Origin: Prostheceraeus crozeri
Lineage: Eukaryota > Platyhelminthes > Polycladida > Euryleptidae
Direction of reading: 5' to 3'
Length of the DNA stretch: 64,000 nucleotides
NCBI GenBank assembly: GCA_907163375.1
Contig: CAJQUW010007080.1
Location: 62,001-126,000 of the forward strand
The position numbers were made by a program, and so were the translations under genes. Each line of letters starts with the position of its first letter. Position 1 is the first letter of the stretch. Under the pieces are notes generated by a model. It saw only the letters and a program-made list of their open reading frames with translations. It had not been told where the DNA came from and did no database searches. This document shows positions 30,968 through 43,080 of the stretch, one piece after another.

Positions 30968-31323
30968 CAACGCTCTTCAAGATTGTCAATCAACTTGACG
31001 ATTTCAATGATGGAAAGAACTTCGTCTTCGCTGCAAAATTATCTTCTCATCCAACTGTGGGAGAAGTGCGGGCGGTGATTGCAGAGAGAGTGAAGAAGGA
31101 CAAGAAGTTGATTTCCGTGAGAAGACAGGTCGGGATATTCAACAAGAAGCCCGTCTTCTGGAATAGTCACTGTTACTCGGATATGAGCGGAAACGTGTGT
31201 GAGAGTGATGCAGTCAAAGAGGGGAGAACGGTAGATCTGCGTGCCGGTGGTGAACAGCTGCCAATCCTTCCTGATGATCAGAACGTGTTCTTTGTTGCTG
31301 CTGCCGACGGTCCTCCAAAATGA
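30968..31323 (+). CDS. Host exon, fast-evolving duplicated gene (copy B)
   Basis: Follows the same acceptor as copy A and encodes about 117 residues beginning TLFKIVNQLDDFNDGKNFVF, with FNKKPVFWNSHCYSDMSGNVC and ending AAADGPPK then TGA. About 22 of some 113 aligned residues differ from copy A, many non-conservatively (Ser to Trp, Leu to His, Gly to Asp), while blocks such as RVKKDKKLISVRR are unchanged. No signal peptide or membrane segment lies in this exon. The gene's other exons were not recognised, and its function is unknown. The open frame in both copies and the substitution pattern argue that it is, or recently was, translated. Confidence 0.6.
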
Positions 31324-33449
31324 TTTCTATCGAAACTGTTTGGTTGAATATTCTTGTGATGATAATTATTCCTCATCGACTTGTTGTGACTTTAAGTGAA
31401 ACCAATGCCTCGGAAACTGTCGCTGGTAACTCTTTATGAAGTTTGACTACATTTTGAGACATAATATTCTTGGTATTGTGCATTTGCGGAGACTTTCTGT
31501 AGCTGTTAAGTGGGCAGAAATGTCAACGACCATGTGATGACAATATTCAAACATGTTTCTCTGCAGTGATCTCCTAAGGCCTCACTGAAAGCAAAGCAAA
31601 CACGAGCATCCCGAGCAAACGTATGTCCGCAAGCTGTAAATGGCTCTGCTTTACTGAACTGTTGGAATGATGACTTCATATTTGCTGCTTTGCTCGGAAA
31701 CGCTTGGAAAAGCTCGCAGTGTGGCTGAGGCCTAATACGTTTGCAGTTGAGATTTATACGACGGTCACTTCAACCCAACGTTTGAGAATGTCTATCATGA
31801 GAGTAGAGGTCATCGTTGTAAATTATTGTAATTAAAACAAACATTCTCGTGCACACCTCTCATAAATCATCTTCAAATGACATTTCAAAGCAGTCCTTTC
31901 AAACTTTACGTAGTCCTGCAACTATTTGTCAAAATATTTATCTAGAAATGGTTGACAGATGTAAAATAGTTCATTCTTGACCACCAACTTCTACAACTAT
32001 TGAGTAATTGTCCTTCACAAGGGCAGCTATTATTGTTTCTGATTGTCATCATCTTTCTTATTGTTTTATTGCTGCATTTTCAGGATATCTTGCGTCTATC
32101 ACTACATGTGAGACATTTTCTATGTCAGCATTTCACACATTATCTGCTTGTAATTGTGAGTTTGATTTCTATTGATTTTCCCTGTCCGGTTCACCTAATT
32201 TCAGCAATACTTTATAATTCGAAGCACTTTTGGGGCATGTGATAATAAGCAGACAGATTGTATCATAGGAAGTTTGTACTTCCGATTATGTGGGCTATGT
32301 ATTGCATCAGCTACTAAACAATGTATAGAAAACATAACATTCTACATAAGATGTGTAAACTTACTGGCATTTGTTGGTGATGGCTGGGATTCATTTGTTG
32401 GCTCACAACAAATTACAGATATTTAACTTGCGGAAGAAATTGGAAGAAAGCAAATACCAGTTTTAGATATTGTTGTGAAATTGTTTGCTCACAAAATTGA
32501 TTTTCAGGAGTCTAGTTGTAGCCTATACGTGAGTCACCTGAAAAGTCTTGAAGTACACGATTATCAGCTTTAAAAGCACGAGAAACTTTCTTCTATTGTC
32601 GTATTGAGGAAAATCTGGACTTTTCTTGTCGATAATAACAAAGCCTACGTCGATCTTGACGAAAATGACGTCGATTAACTGATAATAATTCTATCATAAC
32701 GCGACCAAGCGCTCGTCATCGCCGACTAGTCAATCTTCCATATATTAGCAATACATAATGTTTATTGGACAGGACTGCGCATGATGCATAACCTACAAGA
32801 TTTTCGTTTTAGTATCTTCGTTATGATCGACGATCGATTATAGCGAATTTCTCGTCGCATCTCAATAAAAGATTGCTTTTTATTTACTTCCGCGATTTTT
32901 AAAAGTATTGGAAAAGCACAAGAAAATTCCTAGTGTTTGATAGAGCAGACTAATATGGTGCTGATCAAGTTTTCTTCTCAATACTTTGATGACTATAGGA
33001 TCTTACGATAACAGACTTTTGAAAAAATACACTTGAATGCTCAAAAGGTGAAATTGTCAATGTAAAATTTAGGTGTCAAAAATTATCTCGATGCCCCTCT
33101 CTGCTGAATGTAAAAGTAAGTCCGAGGGTCAAACCACGAGTTGGTTGCACCGACGAAAAATTTCAAATCTAATATATAGTCTAAAGTTCAGACGTATTCT
33201 AGCTAAAGAGCTGAAATGTGTCTGCATAGATGACAAAGGGTGGTCTAAAACCTATTATATAAGTTTCAATTATGCCCCTATTTTATGAGCTGTGTGCTTC
33301 AATGCATTTAGTACATGAAAATGTCAATATTAAGTTGAAAAATCGTTTGTGATGCTAGATGATTTCACGTTAGTCAATGTATCTGAAAGACAACTTTCTG
33401 TCAAAGTTAATTATGACTCTTTAGAAAAAATTAAATTTCTATATTAGAA
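31324..33449. other. Unique non-coding DNA
   Basis: No gene, repeat or RNA feature recognised. Small open frames (for example 32000-32242) look like chance. The sequence is typical A+T-rich intergenic or intron DNA. Confidence 0.6.
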
Positions 33450-33633
33450 TGTCGCGAGCGTTACCGAAAATATAGAATAAGTTTTTCCCTCGGAGACAAG
33501 AATGATTAGCCAATTCATACTACCAAAGATTATCGACTTTCCATGAATGCTAATCAGTGTGATAATCAACTAAGTTATTCTAAGTCTACTTCCTGGTAGA
33601 TCATCAGTTTAATGTCTGTCGCGAGTGTTACCA
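33450..33633 (+). repeat. Two copies of motif TGTCGCGAGCGTTACC
   Basis: Copies at 33450-33465 and 33618-33633 (one mismatch), 168 bp apart, in otherwise unrelated sequence. Three more lie at 37434-37814 beyond the piggyBac element. Confidence 0.7.
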
Positions 33634-34060
33634 TGACATACACTTAGTGAATTTAATCTCGATCTCGAATCTCAATCTCGAGAATCAGTTTTATCAAATA
33701 CCGAGATCTCGAGATCTCTAATTCGATATTACAAGCAGGCCTATATCAGATTGTGCCAATTATTAAGAAAGTGTAATTAATTACAGACAACTGCAATTTG
33801 CTGTACAGTAGTCTAATTGGTGACCTAATTGCAATTATCTAGTTTTATCTGTCATTGAAATTAACCCATTAAGTCCCACCGCACCCTTCAAGGGTGCGGT
33901 GATATAAAAGTCTAGTACCAATAAAGAAAAAAATCATTTTGTTTGAATTTCCCACTAGTATATCATGAATACTTCATAGACAATTTCTGGGCATTTGAAT
34001 ATTTTTTGATGTTAGTTTCGTTTTCATAATATCACGTTGAACACGGCACGTTTTGTCAGA

Positions 34061-36511
34061 ATGGAGCGAAATTCCACGAAGAGGAATAAGTGAGTCAAAA
34101 TGTCATTGTGTTAAAATTAAATTGAACATTTCCTTGCACATTGATGAGGGACAATGTCATCAATATATAAAAATTCATGGTAGCTCAAAGTCGAAATAGA
34201 TAACCGCTACAGGTACATTTGATGTCGTGCACCCTTGAGGGGTGCGGTGGGATCGGGTGGGTACGTGTACCGGTAGTAGAGTATATTCCACCCTACTTTG
34301 TTAGTGAATATAGGAAAATCGAGGGAAAAGTTATTTAAATCTATTAGACTATTGTATCACCCAAATTCGTAGCATTTTACATTGTTAAACCTGTAGAAAG
34401 AAAATGAAATATCTAATTAATTTAGTTATTATTTCTGAGAAATAGACATGTAAAGGTCAAGTTCATGATAAAATATAGAAGAGCTGGAAATGGAACAAAC
34501 AAACTGAATGAAATGCGATTGATTGATAATAAAACGTTGAAAGTAGATTAATTGTCGCATTTGGAAAAGTTCAGTAGTGCGGGATTTGAACCCAGCACCC
34601 GACACGGCAGAAGCAGCAGCTTTACCAACTGTGCTACCGTTTCACTGGCAAATGCTGCTGTTCAATAGCGTTATCTTTTGATTCTCAACAAATCTAAGAG
34701 TGCAGATTGGCAGTCTGTCATTGTCTAATAAGTGCTTGCTTTTCTTTGCAGGAAACTCTCGGCTCACGAAGTAATGTTGATGTTGGAAGAGGAGGATATC
34801 CTTGACGCTGAAATTCATTTGACCCCTCCAGATGATCAAAATTCTGATGGCGATAGTGGCGACGAACATATCGATACCGAGCGAAACACTTTCGATAACC
34901 TAAGTGCGGCGATACTGAATTCGGAGGCTGGTTGCACATTGCATCGTCCGAATGGTATGAGAGATAATTTCCCAGATGAGGAGGATGAATCCGATGTACA
35001 ACAGAAGCAACCGAAGAAAACATTCTACAAAAAGACTGAAAGAGATGATCGAAAATGGAGGAAGAAAGATCTGTCCCGAAATGTCAACATTCACCGACCT
35101 TGGATCGAGAAGCAGAGTGAGGTTATTCAAAGTGATCCCAGCCCTACAGAATTATTCAAGCTTTTCTTCGATGAGGAGGTGATAATGCATATTGTTACAC
35201 AGAGCAATTTATATGCAAGACAAGACAAAGGAAACCATTCGTGGTCAATGGATGAAGATGACTGCTACATATTTCTTGCGATTCTCCTTCTTTCTGGTTA
35301 CGTTCCACTTCCTCGAAGGCGCATGTTTTGGGAGAAAGATGCAGACTGTCAAAATGCAGCTGTTGCGGAATCCATCAGCAGAAATAAGTTCTACGACATA
35401 TTCAGTTTTATTCATCTCTGTGATAACAGCAAAATTAATAAAAATGACCGGGCAGCAAAAATTAGAGAGTTCTATTCTTTGATCAATGAAAGATGCCAAA
35501 AATTCATGCCTTTGCAAAGGAATATCTGTATCGATGAAACAATGCTTCCTTATTATGGAAGGCATCCATCAAAGCAATTTATTCGTGGAAAGCCGATAAG
35601 GTATGGTTTCAAGCTATGGACACTTGCAACTAGTAACGGTTACGTGATTCGTTTTGATCCTTACACAGGAGCCTCTTCTTCTAGTACTAATTTGGGCTTG
35701 GGGCCCTCAGTTGTTTTAAAATTAATCGAAAGCCTGCCTGATTTACCGTTTCACCTTACATTTGATAATTTCTTCACAAGTCTCCCATTGATTGAAGAAC
35801 TCAGTCGAAGAGGAATTGAAGCCTGTGGAACTATTCGTTCAAATCGAATTGAGAATTGTCCACTCATTGACCCAAAAAAGCTGAAGAAAGATGGACGAGG
35901 CTCTCTGGACTTCCGGAAAGATGAGACAACCTGCCTATTGGTTTTAGAATGGCATGATAACAATATCGTCACTTTGGCTACGAATGCTGACACCATCGAG
36001 CCTGTATGTAAAGCACGTCGATGGTCCAGAGAAGAAAAGAAGTTTATCGATGTTCCCATGCCCAAAGCAATTCAAACATATAATGAAAGCATGGGCGGAG
36101 TAGATCGGTCTGATCAGAATATTTCTTACTACAGAATCAGTATGAGGTCCAAAAAATGGTGGTGGCCGTCTTTCAGTTCATGGCAGTTCAAAATTCGTGG
36201 ATTTTATATAAAAAGGCCTCAACATATGAGCGCGAGCCGCTGGATCTTCTAACTTTCCGCCGGCAAATCGTAAAAACCTTGTTGATGTCTCACAAGAGAA
36301 AGATCTTACCAAGGCCATTATCCCGTCAACAGAGAAGTTTGAAGCGAAGGGTTCCCGATGATGCAAGATACGACGGAAAAATCATTTCCAGTGTGACATG
36401 ACTACTCAAAAGCGATGTGCTTTGTGCGGAAAAAACAATCGTAGGGGCTGTCAGAAGTGCAACATTGGACTTCACAACCACTGCTTCAATGTTTTCCATG
36501 GTGCTTTATAG
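34061..36511 (+). pseudogene. piggyBac transposase with one intron, two frameshifts
   Basis: A short first exon at 34061-34089 (MERNSTKRN) ends at a GTGAGT donor; the second exon starts at 34752 after TTTCTTTGCAG and continues KKLSAHEVMLML in frame. The main frame carries the piggyBac core with the three catalytic aspartates in NICIDETMLPYYG, HLTFDNFFTSLP and SMGGVDRSDQ. After KKWWWP (about 36165-36190) the frame shifts to one giving VQNSWILYKKASTYE; a second shift near 36370-36390 leads to the Cys-rich C-terminal finger RCALCGKNNRRGCQKC, then LHNHC, ending at 36511. Piggybac transposases cut and paste at TTAA. The two frameshifts mean this copy probably makes no full protein. The intron holds a tRNA-like sequence. 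Confidence 0.85.
34573..34649 (-). repeat. tRNA-like sequence (SINE head) in the transposase intron
   Basis: On the minus strand, ACGGTAGCACAGTTGGTAAA (box A) and GCTGGGTTCAAATCCCGCAC (box B with T stem) resemble a tRNA. Acceptor stem pairing is poor, so a SINE or tRNA pseudogene is likelier than a working tRNA. Confidence 0.55.
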
Positions 36512-36939
36512 CTTTGACAAAAAATCTATGTGCATATGGCAGTGTTTTGCATTTGGGAAATCATATATCTAAATTTATATATTTTCTACTCATTTTTCGT
36601 TTTCCTCCATGAGTCACGCCTGGTCTATTACTTGTTTGAGTTTCTTACAACCAAGGCAACTTGATTTAAGCCTATACAAAACCGTAACTAGTAAAATAAA
36701 GCGTTATGAGAGAAAGAAGTGGATTGGTCGAATCATTGAAAGTAGAACGTGAAAAAGTTGTTCACGTACCCACTCGATCCCACCGCACCCTCCAAGGGTG
36801 CAGTCTGAGATCATGACCTTTCGAACTTTTTTGGATATATGCACTATAAAATTATCTTAGTTTGATCAACCTGAAGACATATAACTAGTTTTTAACCGAA
36901 AAAATTCGAATTAAATACACTTGGGTCTTAATGGGTTAA

Positions 36940-37433
36940 GATAGCAATACCAATCTGAACTATATTTGACATTTATTAATACGCCCAATCCTTTATTGAA
37001 GTTGTTAAACCTACAACACAGACAGCATTAATTCGTGTGCAGACATTAATTCAGGCTAAAGCGAGGCCTGGTCTTGTAGGCCTAAGTACAAGGACAAAAG
37101 CGGGGGGGGTAAGTATATGTGCAAGGACTAGAGAAGTTCCATTTCCTGTCCTAAGTCAGAGAAAGACTCATTGAAGTAAGGGAAGTTTCTTCCTCAAGTG
37201 ACAAAGGCTTGTTCATAATTCTATGGCTATAGCTACCAAAGATATAGTACTCTCCGATGTTGACGTTCATCTGACATTATGCTTAACTTCTGTGTTATGA
37301 TTCCGGAACAAATGAATTGTTTGGTGTGCTGTTTCTATATTAATCGTTCAATCTTGTAATCTTCATTACTATTATCTTCTGTGATGACAAATTCAATGGC
37401 AAAATTTATGTTATCCGTAATTTGATTAGATAA
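36940..37433. other. Non-coding DNA right of the piggyBac element
   Basis: No feature recognised except an 8-base G run near 37102. Confidence 0.5.
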
Positions 37434-37814
37434 TGTCGCGAGCGTTACCGTCAAGATTGATTGAAATCTTGCAATCGGTGCATTCAGTAATCCATTCAAG
37501 CATGAAGAAATCATCAACTATTCATTATTTATCTATCATTTCGTTTTTGAGACAACAGCTTCTGTAGTTTAGATAAAATATCCATCCAACCTCAAAAAAT
37601 CTATAATGAAATATTTATCTCTGTCGCGAGCGTCACCATATTAAATGATCTCTGTACACAAATGTAGAGATAGTATGAAATTGATATTTTGTATGTATTA
37701 GGTCGATGTTGTGTTGCATCAAACTGCATCTTCAGAATATTGAAAAAGGGTATCGTATCATAGAGAATGTTGGTTTTCTATCGAGTTTTGCTATCAAATG
37801 TAGCGAGCGTTACC
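37434..37814 (+). repeat. Three further copies of motif TGTCGCGAGCGTTACC
   Basis: Copies at 37434-37449, 37622-37637 (one mismatch) and 37799-37814 (one mismatch), spaced 188 and 177 bp. The DNA between copies does not align by eye, so only the motif is conserved. Confidence 0.7.
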
Positions 37815-39148
37815 ATAGTTTGGCCCAGGAAGCAAATTCGACCGTCTGCAGTGCAAAACTTACCACATGGAATCGGCATCTCTGATGTACAGAACATCAA
37901 GTTGATTTGCGAAAATATCAATAGAAATCGAAAAATTTCTTAAGTATAAATAATTCAAGTCAGCACTATACTAGAGCTGAATCCCTTTTGGACTTCCTGT
38001 GTTGGTAGAAGTCCACGGTTGCATTCAAAAAGCTGGACCAAATCTGGTAAATTAGAACGGTTGAAGGAGCTATTACAGTGAGATATTTTTCTGTCCAAAA
38101 ACGGACATTTAGAATAGATTTGACCAGAAATAATGTTGTTCAGTAATTTGTGCAAATATAACTTACATCAAAACTACATTGGCCAACATCATATACCGAA
38201 GAGTTTTCAGATACTATGAGAGCTTCTACAGCATATTCCCAACCTTTCCGTCCATTTGGTAATTGATATGTGAGATGTGATTTTATCAGGGTATTTGATG
38301 TCACCCTGTTTTTCTATTCAGCCAAGATTCTTGTCAATGCACATATGGCTTATGACTCATCTATGCTATTGGCCCTCCAAACTGACTCAACCCAATTGAT
38401 TGAATTGTCTTTGTTCGGTGCGAGTAGAAACATTAACGCCACTTTGTATTTTTGTTATTATTGAAATGATCATAAATATAGTGTCTCACCATTTGTCAAA
38501 AACGTTTTCATGCATGATTGTAAATAAATAATGGATTTTTCATGTTTTTGTCATTTTGGTTATTTATGGCTATTTATGTTAATTTCTTTTAACTGTGGCA
38601 ATTTTGATCTAAAACATCGAAAACATTTACAGAAATAGTAAATTATTTTAATAACGAAAATAATGATGTTTTTGCCAAAATTAATGGAAATACTAAAAAC
38701 AAAATAAATTCATGGAAATTTAGGTGGTTACAATAATATGTCCCCTGCTGCATGTTATTGGCGCCCTGTGCTTACTCACAGCTCGGGTGACTTCGTCTTG
38801 CGTGTCCTGGGATACAATGTCGTTTCATTAAAGCCCGCTAGATTGTGTGACAGGTAGACGTGTGCGTTCATCTTCTTGTTCTGCATAGGAAGTTATTATC
38901 CTTGATTATCCAACTTGATACGAATATAATGCATTGTTATTGGACATTTTCCGAGGACCTATCAGAATCAGTTTCTCACACTTTTCATACAATTACTTCA
39001 TCCAAACTCAACGAACTCTCGTGATCACACTTGCTTTAAAGTACACTGACACATGCAATGTCTGATGTCCTTGACTTTAGAGCCGTTGAAGTGACTGCCT
39101 ACATGTATTATCAGACTCGAAGGACATTTCGCTTTTATACATATTTTT
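37815..39148. other. Non-coding DNA
   Basis: No gene, RNA or repeat recognised. Confidence 0.5.
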
Positions 39149-39156
39149 GACATTAA

Positions 39157-39391
39157 CAAGAGAATGAAATTAAATAAACGACAGATCAAATTGCCATTCA
39201 AGAGATGTCCGGCTGACAGCAGGATTCGAGCTCTACGACCAATGTTAACTAGACCTGTGCTCTACCAACCGAGCCACGAGCCGCTTACATGCGGCAGTGT
39301 CAATTGGCATGATCAGAGCCTCACTACCACACATCAGTTGTCATAGCAATGAGGATCAATGAATAGATATCTCGTCACAATTGTAACCATC
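39157..39391 (-). repeat. tRNA-Thr-derived repeat, family 2, copy 1
   Basis: Minus strand contains a tRNA-like core (GTTGGTAGAGCACAGGTCTA, then GTAGAGCTCGAATCCTG) flanked by sequence shared with 44500-44718. GACATTAA occurs on both sides (39149-39156 and 39392-39399), probably a target duplication. Confidence 0.7.
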
Positions 39392-39399
39392 GACATTAA

Positions 39400-41757
39400 G
39401 GCAAGTAGCTGGTATCAACATAGTATTAGGCAAGTGACATGTAATATTGTAGTGTTTGTTATAATCCATAAATGCTGTTCTCATCATTTCAAAAGATTGT
39501 CATATTTCTATTTCAAATCCTTCTTATAATTTTTGCAGACAGACTTCTAGAGGTTCTAATCAAAAAAGAATTTTCAAGAACGCATAAGCAACTTGAGAGT
39601 CTTTGAACTTCATGTTTAACTTAATGATATTCATCTATTAATCGCACCTTTTTGCTTGAGCAGCAAAACAAAAACAAGAATAAACTCGATGAATTCAATA
39701 CTGTACTCACTGTTTTGCTCATGCTCATAATTCAAACAATGTAAATGTTCGGTCTACTGTTAATCAGATGAATTTACTTTCATTTTTCTAAAAACTAAAG
39801 GCATTTTTGAACAAAAAACAATTCTTTTTAATAAGTAAATGCGAGCCGAAAATGTAAAAACAACAATCTGCAAATCTAAATTAGTGTCCAATTAACAATT
39901 CTTTGTGGAAAATTGTGAGGATTTAGGATGTGGAAACTGTGATTCTCTTTCGATTGGTGATTCGTCTACTTTAAAAGGAAGACTTTTGAAGTGAAATGTA
40001 CAGTGCAATATGTCATGTGAAAGTTTTTTTTACGGAATGTGTTATATATACACCGTTTTCCCTATTAACCTATATCGTTTCTGATGAAGATATCGACAAA
40101 GACATCTACAACTCGGTCAGAGCAGTTGAGTGAGCACAAAGGTACATTTGCTGCCAATCTCAGAAGAAGAGAGGCAATTTTCACTAGAACTCTGTGTCCT
40201 GTAATGAACTCAAGGGAAGCAAGGTTGCGTCCAAACTTCGACTTGGAATATCTCCCAAGACCCAAAACCAAGATTAATCTTGGGTACCCCCAAGAGTGGC
40301 TATTTCTCTAATGAAGTGGAAGAACAATTTCCAAGACATGTTTGGAAATTTGATTGAGATTTAAAATTTCATGAAGATATTTTGAATCATACCATATTGT
40401 ACATATTGCTATCCAATTAATAGGAATCTAATGCTCATATTAGTTACTATTTAATACATGAATTTGTTTTTGCGGAATTGAGGCGATACTAGTACTCAGC
40501 TAAAAGTTTTATTTATCGGCATAGGTTATCTCTGGGGTTGATTTCATCAACCCTGTTTGCATCTACAGCCTCATAATTTCGTAATTAGAACATGAATGAC
40601 TAAGCTACATTCCTTACAACATGTCTGATCGAGAAACGAAACACACATAACACAGGCCTCGTATAAGATGAAAGTAGCACAAATGCAGATGCAACGATAT
40701 TTTTACTAATCGCAAGAAGCAATCATCAAAGAATGTCACTGCATTAATTGATACCGATAACTTTCTATTTCTAATACACGTAGCCTACTAGTAGAATAAA
40801 CAATATAGGCCGAAGTTTTTAGCTTTCAAGGCAAGAGGCTATATGAAGCAAGTTATCTACGAATTGTTGTAGGCTACCAATTTAACAGCATAAGCGTTAT
40901 AAAGGTATTGATTTAATGAATTCCACTTTTTCATGTATTATTTGTTTTATTTCACGCAAAATGATTTATACAAAATTCTGTCTAACACAATATGCATTAC
41001 ATCTAGCTTAATGGATTAAATTCACAAGGAAGCCATAGGTAATCAAAGCATAGTTCAGAAAGCTAATTAAACAAACTATCAGATGGACATTTACGGTAGG
41101 TCTATATCAAAGTTGATGATAGCACAGTTTATCATAGAAAGACCAATCGTGTGGTTGAAGTAGGTTACATATTTACATGTACATACTTGTAAACTTACAT
41201 GTAGATGACTTGCTATGACATGATGTGGTCATCTACTTGGGCAGAATTTTTCCAAGAAAACCGCAAATGATCATTCATGGTCAATTTCTGTACTCTTTGG
41301 TTCTCACTCTTGGGGGCACCCAAGCTCTTGGATCCGCACCCCAAGACTACCCAAAACCCAAGAGAGAACCCAAGACCCAACATTGAGGGAGGAGAAGGAT
41401 GTGTTGCGCAGACTTGTAAGTGGCCCGGGCCGGGTAGGGCTACTATTTCGCAACTAACATGGGCCGGGGTGCGCGGGGCCTGAAAATACATCTCTTCCAT
41501 TAAGCCAACTTGCAACGATCCATTAAATAATGGTTGCTTTTCTCAATACTGATGCTTACAGGCAGGACTAGTCGCGAGGGGTCAGAAAAGCATTTTTCAT
41601 TGAGTAGTGTGAATTCAAGTCTGAATTCTGACCAATCAGGACATTTACATCACTTCAAGATTGCACGGCTACCAACATTGAGATCGTGGATGTAAGTTGA
41701 GGACTGACTTGAGAATTGTGAGAAATTTCAATCGAATCCTCCTCACCAATCACGTGC
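39400..41757. other. Non-coding DNA
   Basis: No gene recognised. A G+C-richer patch at 41300-41480 and a segment at 40250-40300 share CCCAAGA-type words. A 75-residue frame at 40084-40311 is unsupported. Confidence 0.5.
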
Positions 41758-42060
41758 ATGAAGCGTGGAAGAGTTGATCATTATTTGGAAAGCAGTGATA
41801 TATTTGATAATCTTCGTGATGCACCAGAAAAAGAAACGACATGCAATTTGCAAGACAAAATTGACAATAAAAACGAAAGTTCCATTGCACAACTTGTGAC
41901 GCGTGTCGGAATATTATCATTCTGGCGGGAACACAGAAATGATTTCCTGCTGTTGTCTGTGGTAGCAAGAGAAATATTAGCAGTTCAGGCAAGCTCAGGC
42001 CAGTCAGAGCGAACATTTCCAGTAGCGGACTTGCAATCAGCCAGACGAGGGCTCATTTAA
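41758..42060 (+). pseudogene. hAT transposase C-terminal fragment
   Basis: The frame ends with ILSFWREHRNDFLLLSVVAR, then EILAVQASSGQSERTFPVAD and ARRGL: the dimerisation domain that closes hAT transposases (W..H....P.LS..AR..L.VQASSA.SER.FS......RR). The rest of the transposase is absent, so it is a decayed fragment. Confidence 0.75.
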
Positions 42061-42792
42061 AGCCAAAGCACGTGAGGCCATCGAAATTGTCGCAAGTGCC
42101 GTGCGAAATGGACAGCACAACCTTTAATTGAAGCATCCAATGAAGCCGCATTATTTCTTTTGTTAAATGCATTTTTGGTTGCAACACAATTATCGTATAG
42201 TTAAATTTACGGAAATCCGGATCTCAAACGCGAGGAAAGATAGTTCGGTAAAATTATCCAATCCTAATACATTACAGAATTGGATTACAATTCTCGTATA
42301 AAAATACACAAAAAATATGAATTCCCAAACGAATTTCCTTCTAACAAAATTATGCATTATTTTTGTAAAGCTTATGACAAAAATGCAGCTCAGAGTCGCA
42401 AACTTATAGATCAAAAGTCAGATATTCATGAAATTAATCATGATGGTATAACATATACAGTATTATAACAGCCTATGTATTATATGTGACAAAAGTATTA
42501 TTGATGGTTCGAGAATCTCGAGATGAGCGGGACAGGGCCTGAACATCTCTGATGCAGTGGGCTTGGACCGGGCTTTGTGTGGGCGGGTAAATTCTGGCCC
42601 ATTTGCAAGTCTGGTGTTGGTTGAATAATTCCAAAAATATGAGTCACTTTTCAATATAACCAAAATATATACGCTTCAGATCCTCTTACTATACATGTGA
42701 ACCTCTATAAATAAATGTTTCTATCGTGTAAGTCACGAAAAGTAGTCAATCTTGTGATAAACAGTGATTTTTCAGTAGGATAGCAAATTTAT

Positions 42793-43080
42793 CTAAGGAT
42801 GGAGACTTCCTGATGGCTTGATGGGTTTCTGATTCTTCGAGTCATAAATACATGTATTTACACGCATTCTCATTAAATCATTAATTTCTGTCTGAGGAAT
42901 GATCATCAACTTTCCAACCGCGATGCTCACGTCTTTCAGACACTGAATGCCACCTTTTTCTATACTCTCTGCTTCTCCACATCCCATCACACATGTTCGA
43001 TGCGAATCGAAGGGATTCAGATCTGGTGATCCTGATGGCCACTCTATCCTTCGACTATTTCTAGTGATGCAATTGATCAA
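42793..43080 (-). pseudogene. Tc1-like transposase C-terminal fragment
   Basis: Minus strand reads RIEWPSGSPDLNPFD, the signature around the last catalytic residue of Tc1/mariner transposases, followed by a C-terminal helix region with MIIPQTEINDLMRMRVNTC as in the ...IPQ..I..L..SM..R.. family ending. The N-terminal half is not recognisable. Confidence 0.7.

Larger units (their letters stand above)
19981..31317 (+). repeat. Segmental duplication, copy B
   Basis: Direct copy of 7441-17834. It lacks the internal repeat, the LINE fragment and the 545 bp insertion of copy A, and has gained the Chapaev-like element at 21776-25405. It ends within the last codons of the host exon, where the sequences of A and B part (after GCTGCTGCCGRCGGT). 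Confidence 0.9.
33865..36935 (+). mobile_element. piggyBac element, 3,071 bp
   Basis: Flanked by TTAA on both sides (33861-33864 and 36936-36939). Ends are inverted: CCCATTAAGTCCCA left and, read from the right, CCCATTAAGACCCA. A subterminal 39 bp inverted repeat lies at 34228-34266 and 36763-36801 (GGTGCGGTGGGATCGRGTGG core), and a related palindrome CCGCACCCTTCAAGGGTGCGG sits at the left tip. The single gene runs left to right. Confidence 0.9.

Noticed and set aside
31324-33449. Search for further exons of the duplicated host gene
   Set aside because: Only short frames with chance-like composition were seen, and no good acceptor-donor pairs.
40084-40311. 75-residue Arg/Lys/Thr-rich frame as a host exon
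   Set aside because: No splice signals in the right phase and no recognisable family.
42280-42468. N-terminal half of the Tc1-like transposase
   Set aside because: The 62-residue frame looks helix-turn-helix-like, but lies on the strand opposite the Tc1 C-terminal fragment at 42793-43080 and has no firm motif.
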